From DASUCS01 sp041166385 (lineage in GTDB: Bacteria; Actinomycetota; Acidimicrobiia; Acidimicrobiales; JACDCH01): a stretch of DNA of 64,000 nucleotides. Of this stretch, positions 34,111-42,788 are shown in pieces. The notes below the pieces were generated by a model that did no database searches, had not been told where the DNA came from, and was given only the letters and a program-made list of their open reading frames with translations. Position 1 is the first letter of the stretch; the number at the start of each line of letters is the position of its first letter. Both the position numbers and the translations under genes were made by a program. Location of the stretch: NCBI GenBank assembly GCA_041166385.1, contig JBEEFW010000087.1, positions 1-64,000 on the forward strand. The letters are read 5' to 3'.

Positions 34111-34946
34111 GCACCGACGAGCGCGGGCACGACGCAGTGCTGACGACCGGCGCCAACTCCGGCATCGGTCTGGCCACCGTCATCGAGGTGGCCAAGCGGG
34201 GCTATCGCTCGTTCGGCTCCGTGCGCAGCGAGGCCAAGGCCGACGTCGTGCACAAGGCCGCGGCCGAGGCGGGTGTCGAGGTGGAGACCGTCATCCTCGA
34301 CGTCACCGATGCCGACGCCTGCGCGGCGGTCATCGAGGATCTCGACGTCGACCTGTATGGGCTGATCAACAACGCCGGCTACGGCATGACCGGCGCGATC
34401 GAGGACGTCACCGACGAAGAGGCGCACCACCTGTTCGAGACGATGGTGTTCGCGCCGCTGCGGCTCGCTCGCCTCGTGCTGCCAGGCATGCGCAACGCCG
34501 AACGCGGACGCATCATCAACGTGTCGTCGATCTACGGCCGAACCACGACGCCGCTCACGGGCTGGTACCAGGGCGCGAAGCACGCGCTCGAAGGCGCATC
34601 CGACGCACTGCGGCTCGAGGTGGCCGGCGCTGGCATCCAGGTCGTGCTCGTCGAGCCCGGCGGGTTCAAGACGGGCATCTGGGAAGACCTCGAGCGCGAC
34701 ATCGAGAAGCGTGGCGCCTCGCGATACGGCAACGCCTATCGCCGTACGCAACAGGCGATGATGCTGAGCTCCCCGATCATGGGTGAGCCCAAGCAATGCG
34801 CGAAGGTGATCGCCAACGCGCTGTCGTCGCGCCGCCCACGCGCTCGATATCTGGTGGGCATCGATGCGATGGCACTCGCCACCGTCGAGCGGTTCACCCC
34901 CACCGCGGTGAAAGATCGCATCGTGCGGCTGACGCTCGGCCTTTGA
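34107..34946 (+). CDS. Short-chain dehydrogenase/reductase
   Basis: 279 aa from GTG inside the ppgK stop (GTGA). Classical SDR motifs: TGxxxGIG as 'TGANSGIG', 'LINNAGYG', Ser in 'VSSIYG' and Tyr-x3-Lys in 'YQGAKHAL'. The dinucleotide loop 'GSVRSEAK' with Arg suggests NADP(H). Substrate unknown. The operon partners give no obvious pathway. Confidence 0.92.
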   Translation: MSTDERGHDAVLTTGANSGIGLATVIEVAKRGYRSFGSVRSEAKADVVHKAAAEAGVEVETVILDVTDADACAAVIEDLDVDLYGLINNAGYGMTGAIEDVTDEEAHHLFETMVFAPLRLARLVLPGMRNAERGRIINVSSIYGRTTTPLTGWYQGAKHALEGASDALRLEVAGAGIQVVLVEPGGFKTGIWEDLERDIEKRGASRYGNAYRRTQQAMMLSSPIMGEPKQCAKVIANALSSRRPRARYLVGIDAMALATVERFTPTAVKDRIVRLTLGL

Positions 34947-35875
34947 CCGTCCTGCTGTTGGCCACTGGCGGGACGATCGCCAGCAAGAAGCAACCCGACG
35001 GAGGCGTGGCGGTCGCGTTGAGGGGTGCGGAGCTGCTGTCGGCGGTGTCGCCGGTCTACACGTCCGACGTCGAGGTCGTCGACGTGACCCATGGGCCGAG
35101 TTGGAACTTCGACATCGAGACCATGGCGTCGATCGCCCGTCAGGCTCGGGACGCGCTGGTCGAGGGGCGCGCGTCGGGCGTCGTCGTCACCCACGGCACC
35201 GACACCGTCGAGGAGACGTTGTGGCTGACCGACCTGCTCGCCTCTGTCGCGACGGCTCAGGGCCCGATCGTCTTCACCGCGTCGATGCGAAACGCCGGCG
35301 AAGCGGACGCCGACGGCCCGTCGAACCTGCGGGACGCGCTGGCACTCGCGCACTCCAAGGAAGGCGTCGGGCGCGGCGCGCTCCTCTGCGTCAACGGGGA
35401 GATTCACGAGGCCCGGTGGGTCACGAAGACCGATACGCAGCGCACCGACACGTTCTCGTCGTTCGGGGTCCGTTCGTACACGCGGCCGCCGACCAACGGT
35501 GAGATCGAGCCCGCGGTTGTCGTCATCCGCTCGAATGGAGGCATGGACGGCGACATCGTCGATTGGCACCTGTCGCGCGGCGCTCGCGGGCTCGTGATCG
35601 AAGGCACCGGTGCGGGCAACGTGTCGGGCGCGCTCCTGCCTGGCATCGATCGAGCGTTGTCGTCAGGCGTGGCGGTCGTCGTGGCTTCCCGCTGTCCGAC
35701 CGGCGAGGTTGCGCCTGTCTACGGCGGCCCAGGCGGCGGTCACACGTTGGCGTCGATGGGGGTGATCGGCGCTGCAGAGCTCAGCGCCGCGAAGGCCCGG
35801 CTCGCACTCGCGGTCGCAATCGGAAACGATCCGTCGATCGACGCAGTCCGGTCCTGGTTCGAGGTGCTCGGATGA
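34943..35875 (+). CDS. L-asparaginase (type I/II fold)
   Basis: 310 aa from a TTG start overlapping the SDR stop (TTGA). The first catalytic Thr is in 'LLATGGTIASKK' at the extreme N-terminus, the second catalytic triad is in 'VVTHGTDTVEETLWL' (Thr-Asp), and 'TASMRNAGEADADGPSNL' is the family's dimer region. No signal peptide, so it is the cytoplasmic type. It hydrolyses asparagine to aspartate and ammonia. Confidence 0.93.
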   Translation: MTVLLLATGGTIASKKQPDGGVAVALRGAELLSAVSPVYTSDVEVVDVTHGPSWNFDIETMASIARQARDALVEGRASGVVVTHGTDTVEETLWLTDLLASVATAQGPIVFTASMRNAGEADADGPSNLRDALALAHSKEGVGRGALLCVNGEIHEARWVTKTDTQRTDTFSSFGVRSYTRPPTNGEIEPAVVVIRSNGGMDGDIVDWHLSRGARGLVIEGTGAGNVSGALLPGIDRALSSGVAVVVASRCPTGEVAPVYGGPGGGHTLASMGVIGAAELSAAKARLALAVAIGNDPSIDAVRSWFEVLG

Positions 35876-36684
35876 CGCTCGACCTCCTCGTGCCCGGCGT
35901 GTACTCGTGGTTGCAGCTCCCGAGCGGGCCGGGTCGGGCCAATGCCGGCGTCGTCGTCGACGCCGACGGGATCACCGTGATCGATCCGCTGTTGACGGCG
36001 TCGCAATGGACCCCGTTGGCCGAGGCCGTCGAGGCACTCGGTGCGCCGATTCGGCGTGTCGTGCTGACGAGCAGCAACGCCGAGTACTCCGGCGGTACCG
36101 CTCACTTCCGCACGTCGGCCATCTACGGGCGCACGCAAGCGAGCGCGCATCTCGACCAACCCGCTGATCCGAACGTGCTCCGGCGCCTCTATGCCGCGCA
36201 CGCGAACGAGATCGACGACGAGTTCGCCACACGACCGGTGAGCCACATCGTCGACGCGATGGTGCAACTCACGCCGGCGATCGTCCTCGTGCCGATGACC
36301 GGACAACAAGAGGAGAACCTCGTCGTCCACGTCCCAGCGTCGGCGATCGTGTTCGCTGGCGCGATGTGCACGTTCGGCGTGACGCCCTTGGCGCATCAGG
36401 GCAATCCGGCGGCGTGGGCCGATTCCCTCGACGCGTTGCTCGACCTCGCGCCGATCATCGTCCCCGGCCACGGCCCGATCGGCGGCGAGGAGGAGGTCCG
36501 CGAGCTGCAGGCGTATCTCCGGGCGTGCGTCGCGGCAGATGGGGACGTGTCCCGTCTGGGCTCGGGTCCGTGGGACAACTGGACCGCCCGCGAACACGAC
36601 GTGATCAACGTCGAACGCGCGGCGATGCTCGCCAGGGGCGACGACGACATCCCGCCGTCGCTGCTCCGGCTGCTCGGCCTCTGA
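35872..36684 (+). CDS. Metallo-beta-lactamase-fold protein lacking the metal ligands
   Basis: 270 aa from ATG inside the asparaginase stop (ATGA). The fold is clear from 'VIDPLLTASQW', 'VVLTSSNAEYSGGTAHF' and 'IIVPGHGPIGGEEEV', but the HxHxDH metal motif reads S-S-N-A-E-Y, so the dinuclear site is missing. It is probably a non-enzymatic or metal-independent relative, with a binding or regulatory role. It ends the four-gene operon. Confidence 0.8.
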   Translation: MTLDLLVPGVYSWLQLPSGPGRANAGVVVDADGITVIDPLLTASQWTPLAEAVEALGAPIRRVVLTSSNAEYSGGTAHFRTSAIYGRTQASAHLDQPADPNVLRRLYAAHANEIDDEFATRPVSHIVDAMVQLTPAIVLVPMTGQQEENLVVHVPASAIVFAGAMCTFGVTPLAHQGNPAAWADSLDALLDLAPIIVPGHGPIGGEEEVRELQAYLRACVAADGDVSRLGSGPWDNWTAREHDVINVERAAMLARGDDDIPPSLLRLLGL

Positions 36685-36729
36685 GCGCCGAACCCATTTC
36701 GCCACTTTGGACGAACGACGACATGGACG

Positions 36730-36812
36730 GTCGCCGAACGCGCCAAAAGCGCACTGTGCCGAACAATTGGCGCGGTTCGCTACTGGAAGTGTCGCCAACC
36801 GCGCCAAGAGCG
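36730..36812. repeat. Cluster of three TTGGCGCG-type intergenic motif copies
   Basis: In the 165-bp gap after the MBL gene, GTCGCCGAACGCGCCAAAAG (36730-36749) recurs as GTCGCCAACCGCGCCAAGAG (36791-36810), and an inverted copy TTGGCGCGGTT (36767-36777) pairs perfectly over 11 bp with AACCGCGCCAA (36797-36807). A hairpin with a 19-nt loop is possible but no U-tract follows. Could serve as a processing or termination structure between two convergent genes, or as a dispersed short repeat. Confidence 0.7.
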
Positions 36813-36849
36813 GCGGTCGATGCCGACGAGGACCCGTAGGTACCAGGTC

Positions 36850-37713
36850 TTAGGCACCGAGGCGCTCGAGGACCGACGCGCCGTAGTCGACGTGCAGGTC
36901 GGAGAGTTCGGGTCGTCCCGTGCGTGCGTAGAAGTCGATGCTCCGCAACACCATGTGCGCGTTGTAGGCGACGAGCAGTTCGATCGGTGTCCCCGCCAGC
37001 GCGCGGTCCCGCAGTCGCTCCGCCACCCCGGGCTCCGCGCCGACCAAGCCCAGCCAGTACGCCAACGTCACGAGGTCGAACCGACGATCGCCGTCCTGGC
37101 ACGCCTCGATGTCGATGATGGCTGTCACGCGCCCGTCGGCCACGAGCATGTTGCGATGGTGGTAGTCGCAATGCACGAGGTCAGTTGCGGGCACATCATC
37201 CGCCTCGATGCTGTGGCCGACGGCCACGAGTCGATCGAGCAGATCCCGGGCACGACTCGAGTGCGCGGCGATCACTGAGTGCAGGCACCAGTCCTCGAGG
37301 CCGACGCGCAATGAATCCACCAGATCGACACCCCACGGCTCCTGGCCACCGACGCCGCACCCCGCGGCCCGCTCGTTGGCCGCCACGAGCTGATCGACAA
37401 TGGATTGGCTCAGCGGCTCATCGACGAGCGCGCCGATCGCTCGATCCTGGAGGTGCCACAACCAGTCGTCGACTCGGCCGTGACCGATGACGGCCGGCGT
37501 CGGATATCCGGCGGCTCGAGCCTTGGAGATCCGGCGGGCGGAGTGCTCGAGCTGCGCGCGGCGTGGTTCGGTGTACGGCCAGTGCTTCAGCACTGCCCCT
37601 CGCCCGCCCCATTCGACGAACGCCGCGCCGAACTCTCCTCCGGGGCACGCGCTCTCCCACCGGACGGCATGACCGTCGCGCTGCAGGAGTTCAACGATGT
37701 CCCGGCCGTCCAC
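36850..37713 (-). CDS. Phosphotransferase, APH/choline-kinase fold
   Basis: 287 aa from GTG. The catalytic loop is 'LVHCDYHHRNMLVADG' (HxD...N), with the metal Asp in 'AIIDIEACQDGDRRFDLV'. The N-lobe opens 'GGEFGAAFVEWGGRGAVLKHW' (split), with the ATP Lys. 'CDYHHRNML' is common in homoserine-kinase-like and spectinomycin-kinase-like members; substrate unassigned. Divergent from the large cargo-like protein, 147 bp away. Confidence 0.87.
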   Translation of the reverse strand: MDGRDIVELLQRDGHAVRWESACPGGEFGAAFVEWGGRGAVLKHWPYTEPRRAQLEHSARRISKARAAGYPTPAVIGHGRVDDWLWHLQDRAIGALVDEPLSQSIVDQLVAANERAAGCGVGGQEPWGVDLVDSLRVGLEDWCLHSVIAAHSSRARDLLDRLVAVGHSIEADDVPATDLVHCDYHHRNMLVADGRVTAIIDIEACQDGDRRFDLVTLAYWLGLVGAEPGVAERLRDRALAGTPIELLVAYNAHMVLRSIDFYARTGRPELSDLHVDYGASVLERLGA

Positions 37714-37786
37714 GACAGATCATCCTGTGGCTTCGAGGAAGCCGAGCCAAACGGGATGTGGCGCGGCGCTGCCAGCCAACGTTGCG

Positions 37787-37792
37787 TACAGT
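37787..37792 (+). promoter_or_regulatory. Candidate minus-10 (TACAGT) for the 691-aa protein
   Basis: TACAGT lies inside GCCAAC-N10-GTTGGC (37775-37796), a 6-bp inverted repeat that could be an operator. Transcription would start near 37800 and give about a 60-nt leader containing AGGAG at 37829-37833. Confidence 0.35.
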
Positions 37793-37860
37793 TGGCACTT
37801 ACAACGTCGCGGTCCCGGCAGATCAGCTGATCAGCAGGAGACGCGAGCCGGGGTGCGGCC

Positions 37861-39936
37861 ATGGGTACGGAAGGCGAGACTGTCCCTGCCGCTCCCGCCG
37901 CGGCCGTCACCAAAGAGGCTGTCTACAAGAAGACGTCAGCTGGCAGCGCCGCAACCAAGGTGCCGCACGCGTCGACCGCGCCGAGCAACGACAAGGCATT
38001 CGCGGCAAATGTCCTGCGCATCCAAGAGGCGGCGGGCAACCAGGCGGCACTGGCCTGGGTCGGAAATCCGGGCGGAAGCGACACGTCGACCGACGCCGCG
38101 GACGGACGCATCCAGCGTCGCCCTGCCGTCGGTGCCGACTCGGGCGCGCCGCTCGACAGCGGCCCCCGGAAGGTGAGTCGGAGCGCGCAGTTGCGAGCGA
38201 AGGCCTCTGCCGCCGGATCGGACATCTTCTTCGACCGCGCCGCTCCCCCGCTGGTGCAGCGATCAGCGGTCATTCGGCGCGTCACCGAAGAGTCCGTCGA
38301 CGAGCACGTGAAGATGGGTGGCGCCCGCAAAGCGAGTGGGGGGATCGCCGAACAGGCGAAGCACGGTGGACTCGACAGCAAGTCCGGACTCGTTATGCCG
38401 TCGAAGATCAAGGAGAGCATGGAAGCGCCCGAGCAGATGGTGCTCGGCTGCGGCAGCAAGTGGAAGGAGGTGAAGACGCAGTACATCGCCGATGAACCCA
38501 AGATGCGCCTGCTGCTCCAGTACCGCATCCATGAGGTCGGCCGGATCTACAAGCAGGTGATCGGTGAGTTGTGGAGGGAGAACGCACCGTTGCGCGCGAA
38601 GGAGCGCGCGATCAAGGGCTCCGTTCCCCGCGATCAGCTCTTCCAGCTGAACGACCTGCAGTTCTCGATGATGGGCAGCACCGACCTCACCTCCGACTAC
38701 GACGTCAGCTTCGACCATGTCGTGACGAAACCTTGGATCGGCGTGGCCGCGGTCAAGGCCTTCAACCGGATCTTCCGCGAGAAGTGGAAGGCCGAATCGG
38801 GAACCGTCTTCGACACGAACGTGTACACGCAGGGCTTCATGCCCTCGGACATGAGCAACATCCCCACCGCGCTCCCCGGTGCGATCGACAAGCGCCGACA
38901 GGGCGCCGAGGCGCTGGCCGCCATCGCAGGTCCGTCGCAAAAGGAAGCACAGGACTTGGTCAAGAGCCTGAAGAGCAAGCACGCCGAGGCGGTCCAAGTC
39001 CGTTCCAAGATGGCCGCGGACGCGATCCAGGGACGAGCCGAAGTCCGCAAGAGCCACACGATCTCGCAGGCGAAGGTCTTCGCCATCGAGGACGTGATGT
39101 CGCTCGTGAAGATCCGCAAGTTCATGAACGAAACGGACTGGGTCGCGTACAGCACGATGCTCCTGTCGGAGCTCGAGGGTCCCGCCAAGGCAGCGACGAA
39201 GGTCGTCCTGAAGCAAGCCGACGACAAATACAAGGAACTCGACGCTCAGCTGGAAGCGAAGAAGGCGGCGCTGCGCGTCGGACGTCCAGAAGGGACGGTC
39301 GACGACGAGGACCTCGAGCTCGAAGCCTCCAACCGCCTGTACGAGGAGTACCTCGTGAAGGCCGCGGCGATCGTCGCGGCGAATCACGGTGTGCTCGAGC
39401 CGGGTGCAATCGCGAAGTGGACCGAGCAGCAATCGACTGCGCTGTACTTTGCGAACGAGGCGTATCACACGAGCGGGCCGGTCGAGAGCACGGTGATCGG
39501 TCAGCAGATGGGCATCAAGATGGCCCAGACGCCCGAGCAACACATGCAGGCCATCAACGAGCAGACCGGCTTCGTGGTCGAACAGCACCACGCCACGCAC
39601 GCCAAGCCACCCGGTCGGTTCCTCTGGAAGTCGTCGAAGTACGTCGACCGCATCTGCGCGATCCTCAATCTCATCCGCCAAGACGTGCCCGGCGGGCTGC
39701 CCGACGTCCTGCCGCTCGAACTGGAGCTCCGTTCGCTCTCGGCCGCGCTCCTCGTCATCAAGAAGGGCACGCTGCCGGATGAGCAGAAGGACACCGCGTC
39801 GGTCGAAAAAGCGACCTTGGCGGGACCGCCGGTCAGCGAGGACGTACAGAAGTGCGTGCTCAGGCTGAACGCCGACGTCAACCAGCGGCTGCGGAACGCC
39901 AAGAATCCGGCCCAGGACACCGCGCCAACGGTCTAG
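37861..39936 (+). CDS. Putative eCIS-type cargo protein with nucleotidyltransferase active site
   Basis: 691 aa, no signal peptide and no membrane segment. Residues 51-68 read 'VLRIQEAAGNQAALAWVG', close to the L-Q-x2-AGN-x-A motif seen near the N-terminus of proteins linked with extracellular contractile injection systems (DUF4157-type). Two 'QRR/QRS' elements follow in a low-complexity region (about 75-140). The centre carries a nucleotidyltransferase-like signature: G272-S273 ... S278-D279-Y280-D281 on two strands, then F317-D318-T319-N320-V-Y as the likely third acidic residue. The C-terminal half is helical and charged, with coiled-coil-like Lys/Glu repeats. No baseplate, sheath or spike genes are in the window, so it would be an orphan effector. 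Function is inferred, not shown. Confidence 0.55.
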   Translation: MGTEGETVPAAPAAAVTKEAVYKKTSAGSAATKVPHASTAPSNDKAFAANVLRIQEAAGNQAALAWVGNPGGSDTSTDAADGRIQRRPAVGADSGAPLDSGPRKVSRSAQLRAKASAAGSDIFFDRAAPPLVQRSAVIRRVTEESVDEHVKMGGARKASGGIAEQAKHGGLDSKSGLVMPSKIKESMEAPEQMVLGCGSKWKEVKTQYIADEPKMRLLLQYRIHEVGRIYKQVIGELWRENAPLRAKERAIKGSVPRDQLFQLNDLQFSMMGSTDLTSDYDVSFDHVVTKPWIGVAAVKAFNRIFREKWKAESGTVFDTNVYTQGFMPSDMSNIPTALPGAIDKRRQGAEALAAIAGPSQKEAQDLVKSLKSKHAEAVQVRSKMAADAIQGRAEVRKSHTISQAKVFAIEDVMSLVKIRKFMNETDWVAYSTMLLSELEGPAKAATKVVLKQADDKYKELDAQLEAKKAALRVGRPEGTVDDEDLELEASNRLYEEYLVKAAAIVAANHGVLEPGAIAKWTEQQSTALYFANEAYHTSGPVESTVIGQQMGIKMAQTPEQHMQAINEQTGFVVEQHHATHAKPPGRFLWKSSKYVDRICAILNLIRQDVPGGLPDVLPLELELRSLSAALLVIKKGTLPDEQKDTASVEKATLAGPPVSEDVQKCVLRLNADVNQRLRNAKNPAQDTAPTV

Positions 39937-39976
39937 GCCGCTGGCCAACGCGCTTCCGTCCCGACGGCTGCGCATG

Positions 39977-39990
39977 CGAACATATGTTCG
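39977..39990. promoter_or_regulatory. LexA (SOS) box on the dinB start codon
   Basis: CGAACATATGTTCG is a perfect 14-bp palindrome matching GAAC-N4-GTTC of actinobacterial LexA boxes. Its 3' half contains the candidate ATG (39984) and its last base is the first of an in-frame GTG (39990). Confidence 0.85.
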
Positions 39991-41180
39991 TGTCTGGTGA
40001 GGCGACGATCCTGCATGCCGACCTCGACGCCTTCTACGCGTCGGTGGAGCAGCGGGACGATCCCTCGCTCCGCGGGCGACCCGTCATCGTGGGAATGGGT
40101 GTCGTGCTGTCGTCGAGCTACGAGGCGCGGGCGCAGGGCGTGCGCACGGCGATGGGCGGCCGCCAGGCCAAACGACTGTGTCCCGATGCGGTCGTCGTGT
40201 CACCGCGCATGTCGGCCTACTCCGAGGCGAGCAAGGCGGTGTTCGACGTCTTCAACGACACCACTCCCCTCGTCGAGGGGCTGTCGATCGACGAGGCGTT
40301 CCTCGACGTCGGGGGGCTGCGTCGTCTCGCCGGCGCGCCTCGTGACATCGCCGTCAAGCTGCGCGCCGATGTGCGCGAGCGCGTCGGCCTCCCGATCACC
40401 GTCGGCGTGGCCCGCACCAAGTTCCTGGCGAAGGTGGCCAGCGGGGTGGCCAAGCCCGATGGCCTCCTCGTCGTGCCTCCCGATCGCGAGATGGCCTTCC
40501 TGCATCCGCTGCCGGTGCAGAAGCTGTGGGGCGTCGGCCCGATCACTGCCGAGAAGCTCCACGGCCGCGGCATCACGACCGTGGGCGAGGTCGCGCAGCT
40601 ACAGGAGAACGTGCTCGTGTCGATGCTCGGGCTCGCGTCCGGCCGGCACCTGCACGCATTGGCCCACAACCGCGACCCGCGACCCGTGCTGGTCGGTCGT
40701 CGGCGCCGGTCGATCGGGTCGCAGCATGCGATCGGGTGGCGGCCGAAGTCGGCCACCGACATCGACGCGTCGGCCGTGGCCATCGTCGACCGTGTGACGC
40801 GACGCATGCGCGCCGCCGGACGCGTCGGCCGCACGGTCGTGTTGCGAATGCGGTTCGACGACTTCTCGCGGGCGACCCGGTCGCACACCATGGATCGGCC
40901 CACCGCGTCGACCCATGCGATCCTCGACGCCGTGCGCGCGCTGGTGGCCGCGTCGATGCCCATGATTCGTGAGCAAGGCCTCACGTGCATCGGGGTGGCG
41001 GTCACGAACCTCGACAACGACGATGCCGTCCAACTCGTGCTGCCCTTCGACAGTCACGCCGACGGTGCGCTCGACGCGGTCCTCGACGGGGTCCGGGAAC
41101 GGTTCGGCTCCTCGGCGATCGGACGAGCCTTGTTACTCGGCCGCGACCAGGGCCTCTCCGTGCCCCTTCTCCCCGATTGA
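39984..41180 (+). CDS. dinB: Y-family DNA polymerase IV
   Basis: 398 aa from ATG 39984 (GTG 39990 is equally plausible). Metal-binding 'LHADLDAFYASVEQ' with two Asp, 'YEARAQGVR' and the third/fourth acids in 'SIDEAFLDV' are intact; the HhH and little-finger domains follow and 'QLVLPF' at the C-terminus is a beta-clamp-binding peptide. It copies past DNA lesions. The LexA box over the start codon places it in the SOS response. The last 48 nt overlap the convergent EamA gene. Confidence 0.94.
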   Translation: MFVSGEATILHADLDAFYASVEQRDDPSLRGRPVIVGMGVVLSSSYEARAQGVRTAMGGRQAKRLCPDAVVVSPRMSAYSEASKAVFDVFNDTTPLVEGLSIDEAFLDVGGLRRLAGAPRDIAVKLRADVRERVGLPITVGVARTKFLAKVASGVAKPDGLLVVPPDREMAFLHPLPVQKLWGVGPITAEKLHGRGITTVGEVAQLQENVLVSMLGLASGRHLHALAHNRDPRPVLVGRRRRSIGSQHAIGWRPKSATDIDASAVAIVDRVTRRMRAAGRVGRTVVLRMRFDDFSRATRSHTMDRPTASTHAILDAVRALVAASMPMIREQGLTCIGVAVTNLDNDDAVQLVLPFDSHADGALDAVLDGVRERFGSSAIGRALLLGRDQGLSVPLLPD

Positions 41181-42059
41181 GGGCCGGGCCGTACCCACGG
41201 CCACCACGCCGACGGCCGCGAGCACGACCGCCATGCCGAAGATCTGCACCCACTCGACGGTCTCGTCGAGAAAGATCACCGCGCTGATCACGGCCACGAC
41301 CGGAATCGCCAGTGTCAGCAACGACATCACCGACAGGTCGACGTGCGCGTGCGCCCAGTTCACGAGCAGGTGGCCGACACCGCCCGACCCGATGGCGAGC
41401 GCCGCGATCCACGCCCACTGACCCGGCCCGCCGGGGTCGATCCGCTGGCCGGACAGCAGCGCGATGGGCGTCACCACGGCCGCCGCGATGACGAGCATCG
41501 CCGTGAGGTACTCGAACGGCGCGATCTTCGTGCTGACCCGCTTCGAAGCGACGAAGTAGATCGTCCACGCGAGCAAGGCACCGACCGCCAGGAGGTCGCC
41601 AGTGAGGCTCCACACCGGAGCCCCCGAGGATCCGTAGACGACGATCACGACGCCCACGATGGCCGCCAACGACCACCCGATGATCGCCGCGGTGGCAGGC
41701 TCGCCGAACATCGGACCCGCCACGAGCAAGACCAAGGCCGGCTGTAGCGCGCCGACCATCGTCGCGTTTGCGACGGTCGTGTTCTTCAGCGCACTGAAGA
41801 ACAGGACGATGTCGGCGCCGAACGCGAGCCCACCAAGCAGCGACAGCCGAAACGAGCCGAGCGAAAGCCGACGGCCGGTCGCGTAGAAGATCACCAGGGT
41901 CGCCACCGCGCCGATCCACAAGCGGTGAAACGCGACGATCAGCCCGTCGATCTGGTCGACCTTGCGGATGACAACGGCCATCCCGCCCCACACGGTGACC
42001 GCAAACAGCACGGCCAGCGTGCCCGCGACGGGACGCCGCTCGACTCGGGCATCGACCAC
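41133..42059 (-). CDS. EamA/DMT-family transporter
   Basis: 308 aa from GTG 42059, overlapping the PIG-L stop by 1 nt (TAGTG). Ten hydrophobic segments in two homologous halves of five, each an EamA repeat ('VFAVTVWGGMAVVIRK', 'ALLAWTIYFVASKRV'). Predicted to export amino acids or other metabolites. Codons 293-308 overlap dinB on the other strand. Confidence 0.88.
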   Translation of the reverse strand: MVDARVERRPVAGTLAVLFAVTVWGGMAVVIRKVDQIDGLIVAFHRLWIGAVATLVIFYATGRRLSLGSFRLSLLGGLAFGADIVLFFSALKNTTVANATMVGALQPALVLLVAGPMFGEPATAAIIGWSLAAIVGVVIVVYGSSGAPVWSLTGDLLAVGALLAWTIYFVASKRVSTKIAPFEYLTAMLVIAAAVVTPIALLSGQRIDPGGPGQWAWIAALAIGSGGVGHLLVNWAHAHVDLSVMSLLTLAIPVVAVISAVIFLDETVEWVQIFGMAVVLAAVGVVAVGTARPSIGEKGHGEALVAAE

Positions 42060-42778
42060 TACGCCGTCTCGACGCGTTGGAACGCTTCGGCGTACGAGCC
42101 CCTCGGCAGGCCACGGCTCTTGCCCACCGACGCGCCCCAGTCCCGGATGAGCTTGTCGATCGCGTCGGCATCGGCGATCTGACTCGTGTGGCACAGCAAT
42201 GCCTTCACCTTGCGGTCGATCACCGTTGTCGTGTCGACGTGCACGTCCGCTTCCGACGCCGTCATGATCCAGACCTCGGGCACCGTCCACGGTTCGAGAT
42301 CTTCGTCCGCGAGCAACTCGGGATGGGCGAAGAGATTGCGTGCGTCCGGATAGACGGCGCACAGCGTCGCCTCTCCCGTGGCGAGGTGGTCGGGATGGCT
42401 CGCGTAGATGCGCTGGAAGTTTCGCTGCGGCGACTGGGCCACCACCCGCTGCGGACGAACCTCGCGGATCGCTCGACTGATGTCGCGCCGTAAGTCGATC
42501 GACGCCTGCACGCGTCCATCCGCGTGACCGAGGAACTTCAAGTCGGTGACACCGACACATTCCGCAGCGGCCGTCTGCTCGGCTCGTCGGATCGCGGCCA
42601 TCTCCGAGCGGGGCACGCTCGGATCGGATCCGCCGGCCTCGCCGTCAGTGACGATGCAGTACGAAACCTCGATGCCTTGCGACGTCCATACGGCGACCGA
42701 TCCCGCAGCGCCGAAGTCGACGTCGTCGGGATGCGCGGTGACGACGAGGATGCGTTCGATCTCGAGGTCGCCGGCCAT
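42059..42778 (-). CDS. PIG-L/LmbE-family zinc deacetylase
   Basis: 239 aa from ATG 42778 (a GTG three codons earlier is possible). The zinc and catalytic motif is 'VVTAHPDDVDFGAAG' and the second zinc His is in 'YASHPDHLATGEA'. Members deacetylate GlcNAc-type substrates, such as MshB in mycothiol synthesis and Mca; which one applies here is unclear. Coupled to the EamA gene downstream and 10 bp after the SDR. Confidence 0.9.
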   Translation of the reverse strand: MAGDLEIERILVVTAHPDDVDFGAAGSVAVWTSQGIEVSYCIVTDGEAGGSDPSVPRSEMAAIRRAEQTAAAECVGVTDLKFLGHADGRVQASIDLRRDISRAIREVRPQRVVAQSPQRNFQRIYASHPDHLATGEATLCAVYPDARNLFAHPELLADEDLEPWTVPEVWIMTASEADVHVDTTTVIDRKVKALLCHTSQIADADAIDKLIRDWGASVGKSRGLPRGSYAEAFQRVETA

Positions 42779-42788
42779 CGGCGACACC

